From Geobacteraceae bacterium (GTDB lineage: Bacteria; Desulfobacterota; Desulfuromonadia; Geobacterales; Geobacteraceae), in assembly GCA_009773645.1 (NCBI GenBank), contig WSYB01000004.1, forward strand, positions 1-64,000: a stretch of DNA of 64,000 bases. The letters run 5' to 3'. Below the pieces are notes generated by a model. The model saw nothing but the letters and a program-made list of their open reading frames with translations, was not told the origin of the DNA and did no database searches. Positions 9,169-17,534 of the stretch are shown here, piece after piece (within the stretch, counting starts at the first letter, position 1; each line of letters opens with the position of its first letter). The translations under genes and the position numbers were made by a program.

Positions 9169-9194
9169 GGCGGGGCCTTTGCCCCGCCTTTCTT
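9169..9194 (+). terminator. Rho-independent terminator after the aldehyde oxidoreductase
   Basis: An 8-bp perfect GC stem (GGCGGGGC-CTTT-GCCCCGCC) followed by TTTCTT. It lies between the oxidoreductase and the MoaD-like gene, so expression of the downstream genes may be reduced or need its own promoter. Confidence 0.7.
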
Positions 9195-9214
9195 GAAGCC
9201 GCGGAGGTGATGCA

Positions 9215-9460
9215 GTGAAACTGGAAGTTGCACTTTTTGCCGGGTTGAAGTGCGGCAACCCGGAACTCCCCTGTCACGGGGAGCGAGAATTTTCCCTGGA
9301 GGTCCCCGACGGGACGACCGTCCGGGAACTGCGCGCCTTGCTGGCGATCGCCCCGGCCATCCCGCTCCTGACCATAGTGAACAACCACCACGAGCAGGAG
9401 GAATGGGTGCTGAAGGAAAACGACCGGGTCGGGATATTCCCCCCCATTGGCGGGGGGTAG
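9215..9460 (+). CDS. MoaD/ThiS-family sulfur carrier protein
   Basis: An 81-residue beta-grasp protein ending in GG (PIGGG), the C-terminus that is adenylated and thiocarboxylated in MoaD/ThiS proteins. The start is GTG, set by a strong GGAGGTGAT at 9203-9211. MoaD-like proteins near AOR genes are thought to supply dithiolene sulfur for the tungsten/molybdenum pterin. It probably serves the AOR encoded upstream. The length fits the family. Confidence 0.8.
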   Translation: MKLEVALFAGLKCGNPELPCHGEREFSLEVPDGTTVRELRALLAIAPAIPLLTIVNNHHEQEEWVLKENDRVGIFPPIGGG

Positions 9461-9472
9461 GGAGAGGGAACC

Positions 9473-10120
9473 ATGGTTACGGAAAAGCGGGGCGAGTACC
9501 TGCTGCGCCTATCCCTCACCATTGATCCTGCGGAAATCGGGGTGTTTTACCCCTTCCTCATGCAGGGTTTTCAGGTCGTAGTGCGGGTAGGGTGCAGCAT
9601 CAGGGAACTCCTTTGCGACCAGTTCGGTATTGATAATGAGTACGTGCTCGGGCGGATCACCACCGTTTTTCAGAACGGCAAAGCCATCGACGACCTGGAT
9701 GCGGCCATCGTCAGAGACGGTACGCGCCTCACCCTCTCCGCAGCCATGCCGGGGCTGGTCGGGGCGACCATGCGCCGCGGCGGATTCTATGCCGCCATGC
9801 GCGGCTCCATAACCCACAAGGAGACCGGGGAAAGCGGCCTTAGCGGCGGCGGAACCATCACCATGAAGCTCTTCAACCTGCTCCTTCCCGAGCTGGGACC
9901 GGATTTTCTCAAAGTGGGGATCGGAGTTGCCGCCGCCGACCTGGCCGATTTCTTTGCGAAAAGGCCTTCGACCTTCTGGCGGGGGTGCCGGCAGCTACTG
10001 CTCGACGGTAAGCCCGTGGAGCCGGAGCGGCTGATGGGTGGAGAGGCGTTTTTCGGCGAAGGAACGGTCTGGCTTTCGGTTACCTGCTGGAAAGAGGACA
10101 AGGAGCCTGCTCGTAATTAA
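9473..10120 (+). CDS. Conserved hypothetical protein of the AOR/MoaD neighbourhood
   Basis: A 215-residue protein that I cannot assign to a named family. It has no signal peptide and no transmembrane helix. Residues 35-90 (VVVRVGCSIRELL..., FQNGKAIDDLD..., RLTLSAAMPGL) have the rhythm of a beta-grasp or ubiquitin-like fold; residues 85-200 contain a glycine-rich stretch (MPGLVGATMRRGGFYAAMRG). It starts 12 bases after the MoaD-like gene, so a role in cofactor insertion or AOR assembly is a reasonable but unproven guess. Confidence 0.6.
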   Translation: MVTEKRGEYLLRLSLTIDPAEIGVFYPFLMQGFQVVVRVGCSIRELLCDQFGIDNEYVLGRITTVFQNGKAIDDLDAAIVRDGTRLTLSAAMPGLVGATMRRGGFYAAMRGSITHKETGESGLSGGGTITMKLFNLLLPELGPDFLKVGIGVAAADLADFFAKRPSTFWRGCRQLLLDGKPVEPERLMGGEAFFGEGTVWLSVTCWKEDKEPARN

Positions 10121-10148
10121 ATTATCGCGTCCGTATTTGGGGGGAAGC

Positions 10149-10373
10149 ATGCTACTGGAACAACTGGTTGAAAAAGCCGCACAACCCCCGGAGTACGATT
10201 GGGACTCCTACTATCGCTGGCTGTTCAGCCGGCTTGCAGGTCGGGAAGTCACCGATTTTATGTTCTGGCAATGCAAAAAGTGCCTCTCGGTCAATGTTCT
10301 TTACCTCCCGGCGCGGTACGGAAAATGTCGCGGATGCGAATTGATCTACCTCAGCGGCGGTGCAGAGAGGTGA
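10149..10373 (+). CDS. Small putative zinc-ribbon protein
   Basis: A 74-residue protein starting MLLEQLVEKA behind a purine-rich site. Residues 43-66 carry two CxxC knuckles (CKKC and CRGC) separated by about 17 residues, the pattern of a zinc ribbon or rubredoxin-like metal site. It lies between the unknown AOR-neighbour gene and the iron-type alcohol dehydrogenase in the same direction. Confidence 0.6.
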   Translation: MLLEQLVEKAAQPPEYDWDSYYRWLFSRLAGREVTDFMFWQCKKCLSVNVLYLPARYGKCRGCELIYLSGGAER

Positions 10374-10416
10374 ACCGGGACGTTTGCGCATCGGTTATCC
10401 CTCTTGAGGAGACATC

Positions 10417-11565
10417 GTGAATATCAGCAAATTTGTGGCCCCTGAAATCATCTTCGGACGAGGCTCCCTGAGCCAGCTTGGCGAAAGTGTCGTGCGGATC
10501 GGCGCCTCCAAGGTTTTCCTGGTCAGTGACGAAGATGTCATCAAGGCCGGTTGGGTTGACTTGGCCGTTCACTACCTGCACGCGGCCGGTCTGGAAACCG
10601 AGATATTTTCATCCCTTACCACGAATCCCAAGGATTTCGAAGTGACCGAGGGGGTGATAAGATACCAGGAAGCGCGTTGCGATGGAATAGTCGCCGTCGG
10701 CGGCGGTAGCCCGACCGATGTTGCCAAGGCAGTCGCCATGCTGGCGGCTAACGGCGGCAACCTTCAGGATTACGAAGGGATCAACAAAATCAGAAGGCCG
10801 CTGCCGCCGATGGTGATTGCCCCCAGCACCGCCGGTGCCGGCTCGGAAGTGAGCCAGTTCACAATCATCGTAGATACCGTGCGAAAGCTGAAAATGTCCA
10901 TCATCTCCAAGTCTCTGGTGCCGGACATCGCCATCGTCGATCCTGAACTGGTAAAAACCATGGACGCCAAGCTGGCCGCCGCCACCGGGCTCGACGCCTT
11001 TACCCACGGCATCGAATCGTACGTCTCGCTGGCAGCGACTCCCCTGACCGATATCCACGCCCTCAAGGCGATTCAACTGGTTTCGCAGAATCTGCGGCGG
11101 GCCGTAGCCGACCGCCGGGACATGGAGGCCAACACCAACATGGCCATGGCCAGCCTCACCGCCGGGCTGGCATTTTCCAACGCCATTCTCGGCGCCACCC
11201 ACGCCATGACCCACCAGGTGGATGGATTGATCGACCAGCATCATGGGGAGACCAATGCCTCGATCCTCCCCCACGTCATGGAATTCAACCTGCATACCTG
11301 CCCCGACAGGTTCCGGGATATCGCCATCGCCATGGGTGAGGACGTTGCCGGGCGGGACTCCCTCGCCGCTGCCGCGCTTTCCATCGAGGCGGTCAAGCGG
11401 TTGATCGCGGATATCGGTCTGGCCAAGGGGCTGGCGCAGATCGGGCTCAAGGAAGAGTTCATTCCCCTCTTGAGTCAGAACGCGATGAAGGACGCCTGCA
11501 TTGTCACCAACCCGCGTATCGCCACCTGTGAAGAGGTCGCGGCCATTTTCCGCAAGGCCATGTAG
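10417..11565 (+). CDS. Iron-containing alcohol dehydrogenase
   Basis: A 382-residue group III alcohol dehydrogenase. NAD(P) binding is indicated by GGGSPTDVAKA (residues 92-102) and APSTAGAGSEVSQF. Metal ligands of the family are visible: DAFTHGIESY near residue 193, GATHAMTHQVDGLIDQHHGETNASILP near residue 255. The start codon is GTG at 10417, placed by TGAGGAGA. It would interconvert an alcohol and an aldehyde; with the upstream AOR it gives a two-step path from alcohol to acid. Some mycofactocin clusters carry alcohol dehydrogenases with tightly held nicotinamide; whether this is one is an inference. Confidence 0.88.
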   Translation: MNISKFVAPEIIFGRGSLSQLGESVVRIGASKVFLVSDEDVIKAGWVDLAVHYLHAAGLETEIFSSLTTNPKDFEVTEGVIRYQEARCDGIVAVGGGSPTDVAKAVAMLAANGGNLQDYEGINKIRRPLPPMVIAPSTAGAGSEVSQFTIIVDTVRKLKMSIISKSLVPDIAIVDPELVKTMDAKLAAATGLDAFTHGIESYVSLAATPLTDIHALKAIQLVSQNLRRAVADRRDMEANTNMAMASLTAGLAFSNAILGATHAMTHQVDGLIDQHHGETNASILPHVMEFNLHTCPDRFRDIAIAMGEDVAGRDSLAAAALSIEAVKRLIADIGLAKGLAQIGLKEEFIPLLSQNAMKDACIVTNPRIATCEEVAAIFRKAM

Positions 11566-11619
11566 TCTGCGCCCGTCTTCAGGGCATCTTCGGCCCGGCC
11601 TCAATCGCACAATCCTCGA

Positions 11620-11637
11620 CGTAGCGCTGCTACGCCT
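11620..11637. repeat. Short palindromic repeat (GTAGC-GCT-GCTAC type), copy 2
   Basis: Identical 18-mer to 9048-9065, in the 170-bp gap between the alcohol dehydrogenase and the histidine kinase. Confidence 0.6.
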
Positions 11638-11735
11638 GCGGTTGTCCTCAATCGGCCAGGCCAAATCTGCCCTAAATCCGGACGCAGCCGGAGCGGTCAG
11701 TTCGGTCCAGGACTGCGACTGAAGAGGGGAAGGGA

Positions 11736-13388
11736 ATGGAAAACAGGGAAAAGCTGCTCGAACAGCTGACCGGAGTCGACTCTTCCAAGCTCAACTACTA
11801 CGTCGAGCTGAAAAAGCGCAACCAGGACGTTCTCAAACAGAACCGCCGCCTGCAAATCCTGCATCAGCTGGCCCGGGACATCAACATCGACATGTCGATC
11901 CCCGACATCATCGAGCGGGCCTTCACTCAGCTGCCGCAGACGCTCCCCTGCGACTTCCTCGGACTGGTGACGGTCAAGAGTGGCGATCTGACGCTCAAGG
12001 CAATGATGCCCAGGGACTTCTGCAAAATCGACAGCTTCCCCGCGCACTCCCCCTCCCTGAAGGTCATCCGGCAAAAGAAGGCCGGCATTTTCAATCTGGC
12101 GGCGGAGGAACTCAGCCACGTCCGGATCAATCCGGGCCATCCCGGGCCGCTGCGGGCGCTGGCGGTCGCCCCGATGTTCAAGCGGGACGAGGTGATCGGC
12201 GCCCTCATCGTCGCCAGCGTTACCGAAGCGGCTTACAGCGAGGCGGATATCAGCTTTGTCCAGCACCTGGCCGACCAGCTGTCGATCAGCATCCAGAACG
12301 CCCGTCTCTACAAGCAGGTCTCACGTGCCAAGAAGGAATGGGAAGAGACCTTCAAGGCCGTCACCGATCCGATCTTCCTGATCGACACCGATTACAACCT
12401 CCTGCTCCACAATGACCGGCTCCCCCCCGAGATGAGCGGATTCTGGAACCGGGCGCTCAGCAACAAGTGCTTTGCCAAGCTCCACGGCCGCACGCATCCC
12501 TGCCGGGGCTGCCCCATCAAGGAGGTCCAGCGGACCGGCAGGCCGGTTTTCCAACGCTGGCAGACCGAATCGGGGCTGGTCCTCGACCTCTCCTACTATC
12601 CGGTGCTGAACGAAGACAAGCAGCTGGCGGCAGTGACCATCATCCTCAAGGACGTCACCCGGAAGACCAAGATGGAGGCGCAGCTGGTCCAATCGGCAAA
12701 GCTGGCGGCTGTCGGCGAGATGGCTGCCGGGGTGGCTCATGAGCTGAACAGCCCGATGACCGTTATTATCGGCACGGCGCAAATGCTGGCCAGGGATCTT
12801 CAGCGTGACGCGAAGCATGAGAAAGCCGAGGTGCTCGAAGATATCATTAACTCCGGCCTGCGCTGCAAACGGATCATCCAGAGCCTGCTGACCTTTTCCC
12901 GGCAGGACCAGTTGCCGGCGACGGAAATCGACCTGAATGACGAAGCGGAACGCGTGTTGAGCCTGATCCAGTACCAGATCAACCGGAGCCGGATCAGGAT
13001 CATCGAACATTTCGACCCCGACCTGCCGCGGATGACGGCAAACGGGCCACAGATCCAGCAGGTGCTGACCAATTTTCTGATCAACGCCCGGGATGCCTTG
13101 ACAGAGGTCGAGCGGAAGGAAAAAATTATCGAAGTGACCTCCTCGCTGCGGGTGGAGGGTGTAAAGAGGTGGGCAGTGCTCAGCGTGAGCGATAACGGCA
13201 TCGGCATAGCAGCGGAAAACCTGTCGAAAATTTTCACCCCGTTCTACACCAGCAAAGAAGCGACCAAAGGGACCGGCCTGGGCCTTTCGGTCAGCCTGGG
13301 AATCGCCGAGTCCCATAACGGCACCATAGAAGTGGAAAGTCGGCCGGGCGAGGGGAGCACCTTCTCCCTGGTCCTGCCGGTGGAGTAG
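11736..13388 (+). CDS. Sensor histidine kinase with GAF and PAS domains
   Basis: A 550-residue cytoplasmic kinase with no membrane segment. Residues 35-195 form a GAF domain. Residues 205-310 form a PAS-like domain with an unusual cysteine pair (HPCRGCPIK), a possible redox or metal site. The HisKA phospho-acceptor box is GEMAAGVAHELNSPMTVI near residue 340. The HATPase lobe holds NFLINARDAL, SDNGIGIA and KGTGLGLSVSLGI (residues 445-525). The response regulator gene follows 140 bases downstream in the same direction, so the pair likely senses a cytoplasmic signal, perhaps substrate for the upstream oxidation genes. Confidence 0.87.
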   Translation: MENREKLLEQLTGVDSSKLNYYVELKKRNQDVLKQNRRLQILHQLARDINIDMSIPDIIERAFTQLPQTLPCDFLGLVTVKSGDLTLKAMMPRDFCKIDSFPAHSPSLKVIRQKKAGIFNLAAEELSHVRINPGHPGPLRALAVAPMFKRDEVIGALIVASVTEAAYSEADISFVQHLADQLSISIQNARLYKQVSRAKKEWEETFKAVTDPIFLIDTDYNLLLHNDRLPPEMSGFWNRALSNKCFAKLHGRTHPCRGCPIKEVQRTGRPVFQRWQTESGLVLDLSYYPVLNEDKQLAAVTIILKDVTRKTKMEAQLVQSAKLAAVGEMAAGVAHELNSPMTVIIGTAQMLARDLQRDAKHEKAEVLEDIINSGLRCKRIIQSLLTFSRQDQLPATEIDLNDEAERVLSLIQYQINRSRIRIIEHFDPDLPRMTANGPQIQQVLTNFLINARDALTEVERKEKIIEVTSSLRVEGVKRWAVLSVSDNGIGIAAENLSKIFTPFYTSKEATKGTGLGLSVSLGIAESHNGTIEVESRPGEGSTFSLVLPVE

Positions 13389-13442
13389 CAATGGCTATCC
13401 CTGCCCCCCCAGGCGGGGAAGGTCAGGGTGGGGGAGTTCCCT

Positions 13443-13501
13443 GTAGGGGCAACCCCGCGTGGTTGCCCTGATTTTGGGCGGCCACACAGGGCCGCCCCTA
13501 C
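13443..13501. repeat. GTAGGGGC-bounded palindromic intergenic repeat, copy 3 (shorter)
   Basis: A 59-bp variant in the kinase-regulator gap, starting GTAGGGGCAACC and ending GGGCCGCCCCTAC. It has the same modules as the repeats at 4581 and 7001 but with the two half-palindromes swapped and the middle shortened, as if the element were inverted and internally deleted. Confidence 0.7.
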
Positions 13502-13529
13502 ATGAAATTGACCGAGAGATGGTGAGGTT

Positions 13530-15059
13530 ATGTCCCGTATCCAGGTTTTGATTATCGACGACGAAGCGGATGTGTGCACCTTTTTCCGCCGGCTGCTGAC
13601 GAGCAAAGGGTACGGTGTCGTTACCGCAGTGGACGAGCCGGAGGCGATGCGAGCCCTTGAAGAAAACAGCTTCAACGTAGCCATGGTCGATCTGAAACTG
13701 CCGGACACCGACGGCCTGACCCTCCTGCAAACGATCAAGGCCCGCCAGCCCGCCTGCGAGGTCATCATCATGACCGGCTACAGTACCATTAAAACGGCGG
13801 TCACGGCTGTTCAACTGGGTGCCTACGAATATCTGGAAAAGCCCTTCGATGACATCGATGAAATTGAAACCCTGATCGAAAAGGCCGCCGCTTACGGAAT
13901 CAACCTGCAGCAGGGGCGCCACGCCAGGGAAGAGTGGTCCGAGGTAGCCCAAGCCGTTGGTTTTCAGGTCGGCAATTCACCAAGCATGAGGCGCCTGGTG
14001 TCCCTGGCCTTTAAGATCGCCGGCAAGAATATCAACGTCCTGATTCAGGGGAAGACCGGAACCGGCAAGGAAGTCCTGGCCCGTTTTATTCACGCCGCCT
14101 CCAACCGGGCCGATCAGCCCTTCATTCCGGTGAACTGCGGGGCCTTGCCGGAAAGCCTCCTGGAAAGCGAACTCTTCGGCCATGAAAAGGGAGCCTTCAC
14201 CGGCGCGAACCAGACCCGCCGCGGCATATTCGAGCTGGCCAACCACGGCACCCTGTTGCTCGATGAAATCGGCGATGCCAGTCCCGCGATCCAGGTCAAG
14301 CTGCTGCGGGTACTGGAAACCGGGGAATTCATGCGTGTCGGCGGTGAAAAACCGATCAAAACGGATGTGCGGGTGATCGCAGCAACCAACATCGACCTGG
14401 AAGAAGCCATCCGTGAAAAAACCTTCAGAGAGGATCTGTACTACCGCCTCCATGTGGTCCGGCTCGAGATCCCCCCCCTGCGCTCCCGCGCAGATGACAT
14501 CCTCCTGCTGGCGGAGCACTTTGTCCGACAGCTCAACCCCGATTTACGGCTTTCCCAGGGAGTCCTGCGCCTCTTGCGGGATTACGGTTGGCCGGGCAAC
14601 ATCCGCGAACTAGCCAACGTCATGCGACGTGCGGCGGTCATGTGTAACGGCGACACGATATTACCAAACCACCTGGGTGGCACACTCCAGGTCACCCCCC
14701 CGGACTCCGTAAAAACTCTTTCGGCTCCGCTCCCAAGCGACCGGAACCCTGAGCTCCCCCTTTCCCGGGGAGGTTTCTGGGAGCATTACGGCAAGGCTGA
14801 GGTTCTGGAAAACATGAGCGCAGGTGAACTGAACCAGATGCTCCACTCCCTGCACGGCCTTGAAACAAGCCTGCTCTCGGTAATGCGCAATAAAGGGATC
14901 GGGCCGCCCCCCCAGCGCGGCCTCAAGGATTTGGAAGTGGAAACCATCAAAAAAGTGCTGGAGCAGTGCCTGTGGAATATCACCGAAACGGCTAAAACCC
15001 TGGGCATCGGCCGGAACACCCTCTACCGCAAGATCAAGGAGTACGGCATTTCCAGTTAG
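13530..15059 (+). CDS. NtrC-family sigma-54-dependent response regulator
   Basis: A 509-residue three-domain activator. Residues 1-120 form the receiver (VLIIDDEADV; phospho-acceptor Asp in MVDLKLPDTDG). The AAA+ domain has GKTGTGKEVLARFIH (Walker A, about residue 170), GHEKGAFTGA (the sigma-54 contact loop) and TLLLDEIGDA (Walker B). A Fis-type helix-turn-helix ends the protein (ITETAKTLGIGRNTLYRKIKEYG). There is an unusually long linker between AAA+ and Fis domains (residues 390-460). It pairs with the upstream kinase. I saw no clear -24/-12 promoter in this window that would name its target. Confidence 0.9.
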   Translation: MSRIQVLIIDDEADVCTFFRRLLTSKGYGVVTAVDEPEAMRALEENSFNVAMVDLKLPDTDGLTLLQTIKARQPACEVIIMTGYSTIKTAVTAVQLGAYEYLEKPFDDIDEIETLIEKAAAYGINLQQGRHAREEWSEVAQAVGFQVGNSPSMRRLVSLAFKIAGKNINVLIQGKTGTGKEVLARFIHAASNRADQPFIPVNCGALPESLLESELFGHEKGAFTGANQTRRGIFELANHGTLLLDEIGDASPAIQVKLLRVLETGEFMRVGGEKPIKTDVRVIAATNIDLEEAIREKTFREDLYYRLHVVRLEIPPLRSRADDILLLAEHFVRQLNPDLRLSQGVLRLLRDYGWPGNIRELANVMRRAAVMCNGDTILPNHLGGTLQVTPPDSVKTLSAPLPSDRNPELPLSRGGFWEHYGKAEVLENMSAGELNQMLHSLHGLETSLLSVMRNKGIGPPPQRGLKDLEVETIKKVLEQCLWNITETAKTLGIGRNTLYRKIKEYGISS

Positions 15060-15240
15060 TCCCTCCCTCCATTCCCGTTTCCCGCTCATCCCCAAAAGGT
15101 TGAAAAAAAAGAGGAGAATAAAATGAAGGTAAAATGAAGCGGTCAGGTAAAATGAAGCGGTCAAGCCTTGAAAATGGAAAAATGATCTGTGATGGGCTGC
15201 GGGGGGGGGGGACACTTGTGGGGCATCCTCTCTATATAGA

Positions 15241-15537
15241 CTACTCCCCACTCTCCTTCACCCTATAAACAGTCCCGTGGGCCTCGGTGTCCGTCCGGTG
15301 GGCAGTGAGGTCGGCGGCAACGGCATCTACCTTGGCTTCGAGACGATCCATCCTTCCTTCGAGACGATCCATTCGCCCATCGAGACCATCCATTCGCCCA
15401 TCGAGACGGTCGATCTTTTCGCTTAGCATTTGATGTCCTTCAACAACAATGTCCAACTTGTGCTGAAAATCCTCGGACATTATCCCCACCTGATGCTTGA
15501 ACATTTCCTCAATCTTTTTGAAGTCATCAGCGTCCAT
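15241..15537 (-). CDS. Small coiled-coil protein
   Basis: A 98-residue protein of unknown function. Residues 40-75 consist of near-exact heptad-like repeats (EKIDRLDGRMDGLDGRMDRLEGRMDR), a trimeric coiled-coil pattern resembling tail-fibre or adhesin stalks and small bacterial oligomerisation domains. No signal peptide. It is oppositely oriented to the operon and close to the tRNA fragment. An RBS (GGAGAT on the coding strand) precedes the ATG. Confidence 0.65.
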   Translation of the reverse strand: MDADDFKKIEEMFKHQVGIMSEDFQHKLDIVVEGHQMLSEKIDRLDGRMDGLDGRMDRLEGRMDRLEAKVDAVAADLTAHRTDTEAHGTVYRVKESGE

Positions 15538-15859
15538 AAAATCTCCTCAAGTATTCACGACGACAAAAAGCCGCCCCATCAGCCCACAGCTGACCCTAGC
15601 GGCCTTCGCCCAAACCTGAAATGACCCACCCGCGTGAAACCATTGATCCCCCCGAAAAAATCGGTGAAAAGTGAAAAGATATAAGCACCTCTAAGGCCCT
15701 CTAAAATACGCCTACCCCTGCGGCATGTCAAGATTTATGGGGCAGCGCGGCGTCAGGCTTCCAAGATTGTAACTTTGCGAAAGTCCTGCATCTACTGGTT
15801 GAAGCGATAGAAGATCAATGAGAATTTATTTACGGCACAGACTACAGCGCATTTTAAAA

Positions 15860-15899
15860 ACAACAAGGGCTTATGGTGTAAGCCATAAGCCCTTGTTGT
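15860..15899 (-). terminator. Strong terminator of the host tRNA-Arg transcript
   Basis: A perfect 17-bp inverted repeat (15860-15876 and 15883-15899) with a 6-nt loop. On the minus strand it is followed by TTTTT, and it lies directly 3' of the tRNA-Arg fragment, so it should be the native tRNA terminator left on the host side of the junction. The remaining part of 15538-15859 shows no gene. Confidence 0.75.
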
Positions 15900-15902
15900 A
15901 AT

Positions 15903-15946
15903 TGGCGCGCCCGGAGAGATTCGAACTCCCGACACCCTGGTTCGAA
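15903..15946 (-). other. 3' fragment of tRNA-Arg; left attachment site of an integrated element
   Basis: Read on the minus strand, the last 44 nt of a tRNA are present: part of the anticodon loop (TTCGAA, fitting anticodon TCG), CCAGG, a T-arm (GGGAG-TTCGAAT-CTCTC), the acceptor 3' strand CGGGCGC and GCCA. The 5' half is missing; upstream sequence cannot pair as an anticodon stem. Displaced tRNA 3' ends beside an integrase gene are the usual mark of tRNA-targeted integration. The intact copy is expected at the other end of the element and was not found in this window. Confidence 0.8.
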
Positions 15947-16125
15947 GTAAGTTAATATGGCCATCTCATACGTTTTCAAACCATCTCAAGTAACTTCCGT
16001 TCCCATTATAAGTACTTGACATATAAAGAATTATTTGTTAATAACAACTTTATGTTGTTTCAAGTAATTTCATTAAAGTTCAATTTAAGACGGCAACAAA
16101 ACGGCAACAGTAAAAAAGGATACTT

Positions 16126-17499
16126 ATGCCAGATGTTCTTGATGATATGACAATTCGTAATCTGAAAGCAACCGGAAAAGAGTACACGAAAAGGGAGAAG
16201 GGTGGATTTGGAATCCGTGTGCTTCCATCAGGCCGAAAGGTCTTCTTTTATCTATATCGTGTAGATGGCGTTCGTCGGTTTCTGAATTTAGGTGAATACA
16301 AAGATAAGCAGCATCCGAATGGTATCACGCTGGAACAAGCCAGAAAGGCATTCAACATAGAACAAGGCAAGGTTGCCGCTTTGAAAGCGGGACGTTCCGA
16401 GGGCGTAGATCCTGCACGAGCCAAACAGGAAGCAGCAGAAAAAAGAATCGCAGACGGAGAAGAACGTCGCAAGGCTTTTACTGTTGAAGACCTGGTAAAG
16501 GAATACATAGAGAAGCACTCCATGAAGTTCAAGCGTTCATGGAAGGAGGATGAACGCATACTCAAAAGAGAAGTGGTTCCTCTTTGGGGTAAACGTAAGG
16601 CTAAGGATATCGTTAAGCGTGATATCATATTGTTGCTTGAAAAGATCATCGAGCGTGGCGCTTCGGGCATGAGCAACAATACGTTTCAAGTCATCCGTAA
16701 AATGCTGAACTTTGCCGTCGAACGTGACATCCTTCCTTATTCACCGGCAGCAGGCGTAAAGGCACTTGCTCCTAAAGTTGCAAGGGAAAGAGTGCTTTCC
16801 GCTGATGAAATTAAGACTCTATGGCGAACTTTGGATAACGCAGCCATAAGTGATGAGATCAGGGGCGCGCTGAAACTTATGCTCTTAACGGCACAACGCC
16901 CCGGCGAAGTGATTGGAATCCATACCAGCGAGATTAATGAAAATTGGTGGACTATCCCCAGCGAGAGAGCCAAGAACGGGAAAGCCCATCGTGTATTCTT
17001 GTCGCCTTCGGCAAAGGAGATCATTGTGCAATCAATAGAAAGGGTTAAGGACATCCGGGAAATTCCGGCAGAGGATAAATATGAAGGCTATATTTTCCCG
17101 TGCCCCCATAGGGATAAGATACAGTCTATTGATTCACATGCCGTAGCTATTGCAGTTCACAGGAACCTTGATTGGCCTTTGCTGGACAAAAAGGGTAAAC
17201 CGCTATATGGGAAGGACGGCAAACCAGCGACAGAAAACCGCCTGGATATTGAACATTTCACGCCACATGATCTGAGAAGAACTGCCGCGACTTTCATGGC
17301 GCAATCCGGCGAGATGGATGAGGTCATTGATGCCGTCCTAAATCATGCAAAGCAGGGAGTGATCAAGGTTTACAACCTGTATCGGTATGACAAGGAAAAG
17401 CAGCAAGCCCTTGAAGCGTGGGAACGTAAGTTGTTGAGCATAATCAGCGGAAAAGAAAGCAACGTCATTTCGATACGAGCAAGGAAAAAGACAGTATAA
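16126..17499 (+). CDS. int: Tyrosine recombinase (P4-type integrase)
   Basis: A 457-residue integrase with the N-terminal DUF4102 arm-binding domain (residues 5-95, MTIRNLKATGKEYTKREKGGFGIRV), a SAM-like core-binding domain, and the catalytic domain from about residue 215. Catalytic residues are visible in LLTAQRPGEVIGI (Arg), HDLRRTAATF (His-x-x-Arg), LNHAKQG (His) and VYNLYRYD (Tyr). It is next to the tRNA-Arg fragment and is the obvious recombinase for this element. GC content drops sharply from the region on the left. Confidence 0.92.
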   Translation: MPDVLDDMTIRNLKATGKEYTKREKGGFGIRVLPSGRKVFFYLYRVDGVRRFLNLGEYKDKQHPNGITLEQARKAFNIEQGKVAALKAGRSEGVDPARAKQEAAEKRIADGEERRKAFTVEDLVKEYIEKHSMKFKRSWKEDERILKREVVPLWGKRKAKDIVKRDIILLLEKIIERGASGMSNNTFQVIRKMLNFAVERDILPYSPAAGVKALAPKVARERVLSADEIKTLWRTLDNAAISDEIRGALKLMLLTAQRPGEVIGIHTSEINENWWTIPSERAKNGKAHRVFLSPSAKEIIVQSIERVKDIREIPAEDKYEGYIFPCPHRDKIQSIDSHAVAIAVHRNLDWPLLDKKGKPLYGKDGKPATENRLDIEHFTPHDLRRTAATFMAQSGEMDEVIDAVLNHAKQGVIKVYNLYRYDKEKQQALEAWERKLLSIISGKESNVISIRARKKTV

Positions 17500-17534
17500 T
17501 TTTTCTTGTATTATACTTTTAAGAGGTATATTTT

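Noticed and set aside
15300-15440. Possible CRISPR-like short repeats (GAGACGATCCAT units)
   Set aside because: The repeats have no unique spacers; they encode the heptad repeats of the coiled-coil protein at 15241-15537.
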